Shown here one piece after another: positions 58,780 to 64,000 of a stretch of DNA of 64,000 bases. The notes under the pieces are model-generated. The model was not told the DNA's origin and ran no database searches. It saw only the letters and a list, made by a program, of their open reading frames with translations. Both the position numbers and the translations under genes were made by a program. This DNA is from Prauserella flavalba (GTDB lineage Bacteria; Actinomycetota; Actinomycetes; Mycobacteriales; Pseudonocardiaceae): positions 62,001 through 126,000 of the forward strand of contig NZ_MASU01000022.1 of NCBI RefSeq assembly GCF_003202235.1, read 5' to 3'. Position 1 is the first letter of the stretch; each line of letters starts with the position of its first letter.

Positions 58780-61092
58780 ATGTCACGCCGACCAGAGCTG
58801 ACCTGGCCCACCCGTCGTCGGACACCGGCCGCGCCGACCGTCCGCAGCCTGCGCGGCGACGAGCACACCCAGCTCCGTACGGACGTCATCGACGGCGACC
58901 GGGAACTGCTCGCGCCGCCCGCGAGCAGCACCCGGCGCGCCGGTGGCCGCCCGCAGCGGCGCTGGCTGGGATGGCTGCCGCGCATGACGCGAGGCCGCGC
59001 GCTGGCGATGCTGGCGGTGAGCTTGGTTGTCCTGCTCGGCGGCACGCTCGCGGTCAACGCCGCCGCCATGCCCGGCAGCGGTCCGATCGCCGCGCAGCCC
59101 GCGCCCACCCCGCCACTCCCGCTGCCGACCGTGGGCGACCCGTGCACGGCGGGTTCGACGAATCCGATCTGCCTACTGCCGACGGCCAGTCCCACTCCGT
59201 CGGCACCGACCGGGCTGCCCTTGCCGTTGCCGACGGGTCTGCCGACCTGCCAGACCGGGGTGCCGTTGCCGCTGCCCCAAAGCGGGTGCGTCCCGCCCAC
59301 CACGGCGCCCACGTCCTCGCCCGCGCCGTGCACCGGCGAGGGCTGCATCCCCCAGCCCACGACCTCGGCACCCGCACCGTCCAATCCCGGCACCGGCCAG
59401 TCCGGTGACAGCGGCAACGGCGACGGGGACTGCGGGATCACCAACATCGGCGGCTGCATCACCAACGCCATCAACGACCTCTTCCGCGGCATCGTCACCG
59501 CCGCGCTCAACCCGCTGCTCGATCTCCTGTCGAAGACACTGCTGACCACGCCGACACCGGACTCGCTGCCGCGCATCGGCGAGTTGTGGAACAACTCCTG
59601 GCAGATCCTGCTCGCCAGCTACGGCCTGCTGATCCTCATCGCCGGGATCCTGGTCATGGGCTACGAGACCGTCCAGACCCGGCACTCCATCAAGGAGATC
59701 GCGCCCCGGATCGTGGTCGGGTTCCTCGCCGGAGCCCTGTCGTTGTGGGTGGCGACCAAGGCCATCGAGATCGCCAACGGAATCGCGCAAGCCGTGATGG
59801 GCGGCGGGCTGGACGCCAGCTCAGCCGGCGACACGCTGAAGAACCTCGTCCTCGGATCACTCAACGGCGGGATCTTCATCATCTTCATCGGCATCTTCCT
59901 GGCCGGGATGCTGATCGTCCTGCTCGTCACCTACATCGTGCGCGTCGCCCTCACCATCATCCTGATCGCGGGAGCGCCGATCGCGCTGATGTGCCACGCG
60001 CTCCCGCAGACCGAGGGCATCGCCCGCTGGTGGTGGAAAGCGTTCGGCGGCTGCCTGGCCATCCAGGTCGGCCAGTCCCTGACGCTGATCACCGCGATGA
60101 AGGTCTTCCTCGCACCCGGCGGGTTCACCCTGTTCGGCCCCACCCTCTCCGGGCTGGTCAACCTTCTCGTCGCGCTCGCGCTGATGTACATCCTGTTCAA
60201 GATCCCGTTCTGGTTCCTGGGGGCACTGCGCGGCGGCGGTGGGCGCTCGCTGCTCGGCTCGATCGTGCGCGGCTTCATCGCGTACAAGACCTTCGGCCTG
60301 CTCGGCGGTCGCGGCGGTGGTGGCCGCAAGCCGCGCACGTCAGGCGGCGGGGGCGGTCGTGGTGGCAACGGCGGTGGTGGCGGTCGCGGACCGGTCGACC
60401 CCTACGCCCGCACCCGCACCACCTCGGACGGGCAGTACATGTTGCCGTTGACCGGAGTGCGCCGCACCCGCCCGGCCCCCAAACCCAAGCCCGCTCCGGC
60501 GCCGAAACCGCGCCCCGCGCGAGGGCGTCAGCTGGCACTGCCGCTGGGCGACGACTGGCCCGAGTGGAAGCAGCACGGACCAGATGGCCAGTACCGGCTG
60601 CCGCTGGACGTGGAGCGCGTCAAGCCCACTCCGCCCCCGCCCGGCCAGGGCAACACCGGGCGTCGGCCGCATGGACGCACTCACCGCGGGACGCAGTTGG
60701 AGTTGCCGTTCGACCCGTACAAGGGCAACCGCCCGAACCGCGGCGGGCAGTACCCGCTGCCGCTGGACGGCGTCCGCCGCACCCCGCGCTCGGCGAGCCC
60801 GCCGCCTCCGGCAACGTCACCGCCGCCGCGGATGCGGGGCACGCAGATGGAGCTGCCCTTCGACCCCTACAAGGGCAACCGGGCGACCCGCTCAGGGCAA
60901 TACCCGCTGCCGCTGGACGGCGTTCGCCGCGTCGCCCCGGCGAAACCAACACCGCCGAAACCCGCGCCCGCGACACCACCTCCCGCCGCCCGGCGCGCGC
61001 CCCGTGCGGGGCAGCAACTCCGGCTGCCGCTGGACCTGCCCAAACCAGCTCGCCGCACCCCACCGCCACCCAAGCCTGGAGGTAAGCCGTGA
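58780..61092 (+). CDS. VirB6/TrbL-like channel protein with repetitive QLxLP tail
   Basis: 770 residues. One N-terminal helix (about 70-88), a Pro/Thr/Cys-rich extracellular-type segment (90-215), six or so membrane helices (about 265-485) as in VirB6/TrbL inner-membrane channel proteins, then a Gly-rich hinge and a 240-residue cytoplasmic tail. The tail contains eight short motifs: four of the form Q(L/M)xLP(L/F) (QLALPL, QLELPF, QMELPF, QLRLPL) and four GQYxLPL, spaced by basic and Pro-rich linkers. Function of the tail is unknown. It is coupled to the PrgI-like gene (GTGA). Confidence 0.75.
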   Translation: MSRRPELTWPTRRRTPAAPTVRSLRGDEHTQLRTDVIDGDRELLAPPASSTRRAGGRPQRRWLGWLPRMTRGRALAMLAVSLVVLLGGTLAVNAAAMPGSGPIAAQPAPTPPLPLPTVGDPCTAGSTNPICLLPTASPTPSAPTGLPLPLPTGLPTCQTGVPLPLPQSGCVPPTTAPTSSPAPCTGEGCIPQPTTSAPAPSNPGTGQSGDSGNGDGDCGITNIGGCITNAINDLFRGIVTAALNPLLDLLSKTLLTTPTPDSLPRIGELWNNSWQILLASYGLLILIAGILVMGYETVQTRHSIKEIAPRIVVGFLAGALSLWVATKAIEIANGIAQAVMGGGLDASSAGDTLKNLVLGSLNGGIFIIFIGIFLAGMLIVLLVTYIVRVALTIILIAGAPIALMCHALPQTEGIARWWWKAFGGCLAIQVGQSLTLITAMKVFLAPGGFTLFGPTLSGLVNLLVALALMYILFKIPFWFLGALRGGGGRSLLGSIVRGFIAYKTFGLLGGRGGGGRKPRTSGGGGGRGGNGGGGGRGPVDPYARTRTTSDGQYMLPLTGVRRTRPAPKPKPAPAPKPRPARGRQLALPLGDDWPEWKQHGPDGQYRLPLDVERVKPTPPPPGQGNTGRRPHGRTHRGTQLELPFDPYKGNRPNRGGQYPLPLDGVRRTPRSASPPPPATSPPPRMRGTQMELPFDPYKGNRATRSGQYPLPLDGVRRVAPAKPTPPKPAPATPPPAARRAPRAGQQLRLPLDLPKPARRTPPPPKPGGKP

Positions 61093-62420
61093 CTTCGCCT
61101 GTTCGCATACCGGCCGACGTCGACATGCACGACCGTGTTCTCGGCCCGTTGACCGCGCGCCAACTGGCGATCCTCGCGGTGACCGGCTTGGTGCTCTACG
61201 CCGCCTGGAGCGCCACACGCGCGTTCGTGCCGATCCCGGTGTTCTTCGCGCTGGCCATCCCGGTCGGGGCGGGGGCGGCGATCCTCGCGCTCGGCCAACG
61301 CGACGGGATCAGCCTGGACCGGCTGCTGGTCGCCGCGATCCGACAACGCATGGGACCACGCCACCGCGTCGCCGCTCCCGAAGGCGTGCGCCCCGCTCCT
61401 GAGTGGCTGACCGCCGCAGCCAACACCACCGCGACGGGCGCCACCCGGACAGCGCGTACCGGCAAGCGCGCAGCCTCCCGGCGTGCCACGGGGGCGCTTC
61501 CGGGCCGGGAGCAGATCTCGCCGTCGGCGCTGCGGCTGCCGGCCGAGGCGGTCACCGAGACCGGCGTCGTGGATTTGGGTGCCGATGGTCTGGCTGTCGT
61601 GGCGGTCGCGTCCACGGTGAACTTCGCGTTGCGCACACCGGCTGAGCAGGAGGCGCTGGTCGCCAGTTTCGGCCGCTACCTGCACTCGCTCACCGCACCC
61701 GTACAGGTGCTGGTCCGTGCCGAACGGCTCGACTTGTCCGGGCAGATCGCCGAGCTGCGGGCACGCGCGGGTGGGTTGCCCCACCCGGCGCTGGAGGCCG
61801 CCGCCGTGGAGCACGCCGACTACCTTGCGCAGCTCGGTGAGCAGACCGATCTGCTGCGCCGCCAGGTGCTGCTGGTGTTGCGCGAGCCGATCGGCGGCGC
61901 CACGGCCGCGCCGACCGACGGGCTCGGTGGGCCAGGCCCGCTGGCCGTGCTGTCCTCCCTGGCCCGTGGCAGGCGCCGGGCCAGCACCGCGACCAGCGGG
62001 GCCAGTGCCGGGGCGCGGCGGGCGGCCGAGTCGCGGCTGGTGCGCCGCCTCGGTGAGGCCATCGAACTGCTCGCCCCGGCAGGGATCGTGGTCACCCCGC
62101 TGGACGCCGGGCAGGCCACCGCCGTGCTCGCCTCGGCGTGCAACCCGGACACCCTGCTGCCGCCCTCGGCGGGCATGGCCGGCGCGGACGAGGTCATCAC
62201 CACGGCTGGCGGCGCCGACCTGGCCGGCACTGATCTCGCTGAGGACGACCTCGCCGACGGGGCTTTCTGGCGCACCCGCGATCTCGCAGACCGGGACACC
62301 GATCTCGACCCCGACGAGCACGACCCCGACAACGACGCCGGGGACGACATCGACGACTGGGACTACGACGACGAAGCCGACGGCGTGCCCGACGACTTCG
62401 CGGAGAGGGGGCGGTGGTGA
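61089..62420 (+). CDS. PrgI/VirB3-like conjugation protein
   Basis: 443 residues. The first 100 residues form the PrgI domain: VRIPADVDMHDRVLGPLTARQ, two membrane helices (about 27-60) and DGISLDRLLVAAIRQRMGP. The rest is cytoplasmic, with a central domain (about 165-300, LGADGLAVVAVASTVNFAL) and a strongly acidic tail (about 375-440). In Gram-positive conjugation systems PrgI stands in for VirB3 and docks the VirB4 ATPase, which is encoded next with a TGATG overlap. Confidence 0.82.
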   Translation: MTSPVRIPADVDMHDRVLGPLTARQLAILAVTGLVLYAAWSATRAFVPIPVFFALAIPVGAGAAILALGQRDGISLDRLLVAAIRQRMGPRHRVAAPEGVRPAPEWLTAAANTTATGATRTARTGKRAASRRATGALPGREQISPSALRLPAEAVTETGVVDLGADGLAVVAVASTVNFALRTPAEQEALVASFGRYLHSLTAPVQVLVRAERLDLSGQIAELRARAGGLPHPALEAAAVEHADYLAQLGEQTDLLRRQVLLVLREPIGGATAAPTDGLGGPGPLAVLSSLARGRRRASTATSGASAGARRAAESRLVRRLGEAIELLAPAGIVVTPLDAGQATAVLASACNPDTLLPPSAGMAGADEVITTAGGADLAGTDLAEDDLADGAFWRTRDLADRDTDLDPDEHDPDNDAGDDIDDWDYDDEADGVPDDFAERGRW

Positions 62421-64000
62421 TGACCACCCGACCAGGAACTCGGCGCGGCCAGCGTCGCCCGGCGACCCGGCCCGCCACACGAGGCCGTGTCCACAGCTTT
62501 GTCCACAGCGGTGCGCACGGTGGTGCCGCGTTCACTCCGGATGCCTTGTCGGTCGGTGCGCGGCACTTGGAGGTCGGCAACGAGTGGGTGGCCAGCTTCG
62601 CCGTCACCGGATTCCCCCGCGAAGTGCACCCCGGCTGGCTGTCCCCGCTGCTGACCTATCCGGGGCGGTTGGACGTGGCGCTGCATGTGGAGCCGATCGA
62701 CCCGGCCACGGCGGCGGCGCGGTTAAAGAAGCAGCTCGCCAAACTCGAGTCCGGGCGGCGGCACACCGCCGAGCACGGCCGCCTGTATGACCCGCAGGTC
62801 GAAGCCGCTACCGAAGACGCCTACGACCTGTCGTCTCGTGTCGCGCGCGGCGAGGGCAAGTTGTTCCGCGTCGGCTTGTATCTCACCGTGCACGCCGGAT
62901 CGGAGCGGGCGCTGTCCGACGAAGTGGCGGCGCTGCGCTCGCTGTGCGCGAGTTTGCTGCTGGACGCCAAGCACACCACCTACCGGTCGTTGCAGGGCTG
63001 GGTGTCCACGCTGCCGATGGGCCTGGACCTGATCGGGATGAGAAGGACGTTCGACACGAGCGCCCTCAGCGCGGCGTTTCCGTTCACCTCCCCGGACCTT
63101 CCGGCCGCCGACCCGACCAGCGTGGCCGCGCCGTCCGGGGTGCTCTACGGCTACAACGTCGGCTCCCAGGGTTTGGTGCACTGGGATCGGTTCGGCGAGG
63201 GAATGCACAACCACAACTCCGTCATCCTCGGCCGCTCCGGCGCGGGCAAGTCCTACCTGGTCAAGCTCGAACTGCTGCGCAGCCTCTACCGGGGCATCGA
63301 GATCGCGGTCGTCGACCCCGAGGACGAGTACGCCCGGCTCGCCAGCGCCGTCGGCGGCACCTACGTGCACCTCGGCGCACAGAACGTGCGGCTCAACCCC
63401 TTCGACCTGCCCATCCACACCCGCGCCGACGGCCGCCGCACCGCGCCCAAGGACGCCCTCGTCCGGCGCAGCCTGTTCCTGCACACCGTCATCGCCGTGC
63501 TCGTCGGTGGCGAGTTGGAGGCTGCCGAACGGGCCGCTCTGGACCGGGGTATCGCCGCCACCTACCAGAGCGTGGGCGTCACCGCCGATGCCCGCACCTG
63601 GACCCGGCCCGCGCCGACCTTGCGGATGCTGCGCGACCAGCTCGCCACCGCAGGCCAGGCCGGCGACCGGGCCGCCGGTGAGCTCGCGGCGCGGTTGCAC
63701 CCGTTCGTCGAGGGCGCGTTCCAGCAGCTGTTCGACGGGCAGACCACGACCAATCCCGAAGGCCATCTGGTGGTGTTCTCGTTGCGGGACCTGCCCGACG
63801 AGCTCAAGGGCATCGGGACGCTGCTGGTGTTGGACGCGGTGTGGCGGCGCGTGTCCAACCCGGCGATCCGCCGCCCGCGTCTGGTCGTGGTCGACGAAGC
63901 ATGGCTGCTGATGAAAGAGCGCTCCGGTGCGGAGTTCCTGTTCAGGATGGCGAAAGCGTCCCGGAAACACTGGGCCGGTCTGACCGTGTGCACGCAGGAC
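62420..64000 (+). CDS. VirB4-like conjugation ATPase, 3' end cut by window edge
   Basis: 527 codons are visible. An N-terminal VirB4/CagE-like domain (about 40-240; WVASFAVTGFPREVHPGWL, KLFRVGLYLTVHAGSE) is followed by an FtsK/VirB4 motor domain with Walker A LGRSGAGKSYLVK (about 275), VVDPEDEYARLA, HLGAQNVRLNPFDL, and Walker B LVVVDEAWLLMK near the right edge. It powers assembly or substrate transfer of the type IV secretion apparatus at the membrane. The sequence KAEHG-like charged start and the TGATG coupling to the PrgI gene fix the ATG at 62420. Confidence 0.9.
   Translation, partial: MTTRPGTRRGQRRPATRPATRGRVHSFVHSGAHGGAAFTPDALSVGARHLEVGNEWVASFAVTGFPREVHPGWLSPLLTYPGRLDVALHVEPIDPATAAARLKKQLAKLESGRRHTAEHGRLYDPQVEAATEDAYDLSSRVARGEGKLFRVGLYLTVHAGSERALSDEVAALRSLCASLLLDAKHTTYRSLQGWVSTLPMGLDLIGMRRTFDTSALSAAFPFTSPDLPAADPTSVAAPSGVLYGYNVGSQGLVHWDRFGEGMHNHNSVILGRSGAGKSYLVKLELLRSLYRGIEIAVVDPEDEYARLASAVGGTYVHLGAQNVRLNPFDLPIHTRADGRRTAPKDALVRRSLFLHTVIAVLVGGELEAAERAALDRGIAATYQSVGVTADARTWTRPAPTLRMLRDQLATAGQAGDRAAGELAARLHPFVEGAFQQLFDGQTTTNPEGHLVVFSLRDLPDELKGIGTLLVLDAVWRRVSNPAIRRPRLVVVDEAWLLMKERSGAEFLFRMAKASRKHWAGLTVCTQD

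Overview
This window is chromosomal DNA of a high-GC actinobacterium, most likely a member of the Pseudonocardiaceae (Saccharomonospora, Prauserella or Amycolatopsis type). The evidence is strong G/C third-position bias, TANNNT -10 elements, GTG starts, ATGA/TGATG/GTGA translational coupling, an actinobacterial tmRNA tag (AKTNSQRDFALAA), whiB7, a UPF0182 - PDZ/Lon-like - DUF2342 - ThiF-like - ABC1 kinase - whiB7 - uvrD2 block that matches the order of Mycobacterium tuberculosis Rv3193c-Rv3198c (from memory), and a GlnR-type operator ahead of glnA. Genus-level assignment is inference.

1-39,530 is core chromosome with small insertions. It carries a truncated sensor kinase at the left edge, a dienelactone hydrolase, a coupled pair of hypothetical genes, an IS5-like element next to a palindromic repeat, histidine ammonia-lyase with a divergent IclR regulator, and a small apparently acquired or rearranged cassette: truncated DUF3072, SDR, broken luciferase-like gene, SnoaL-like gene and divergent MerR. 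Then come tmRNA, a sensor/kinase/response-regulator trio, an acyltransferase and amidohydrolase split by an IS481-like element, the prfB-ftsE-ftsX-smpB cluster, two initiator tRNA genes, and the Rv3193c-Rv3198c-like block with an elaborate whiB7 leader. RDD-protein and glnA genes close the section.

39,578-49,052 is a compact, co-directional accessory island, lower in GC in places and flanked by an 11-bp direct repeat. It encodes a hypothetical/XRE-ImmA pair, a Gabija-like pair (OLD-type ATPase-TOPRIM plus UvrD-like helicase), and a long prokaryotic Argonaute with a dead PIWI site, coupled to a PD-(D/E)XK nuclease. This is the strongest candidate for an unusual biological system in the window.

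49,161-64,000 (running off the right edge) is an integrative conjugative element. A tyrosine integrase and excisionase lie at the left. A leftward operon encodes a recombinase-like protein, a PAPS-reductase-like PP-loop protein and three DNA-methyltransferase-type proteins. A repeat-rich divergent control region separates it from a rightward conjugation operon: unknown protein, VirB2-like pilin, VirB6/TrbL-like channel protein with a repetitive tail, PrgI/VirB3-like protein, and VirB4-like ATPase (cut by the window end). Three copies of one nested palindromic repeat and one copy of a second family sit between core genes.
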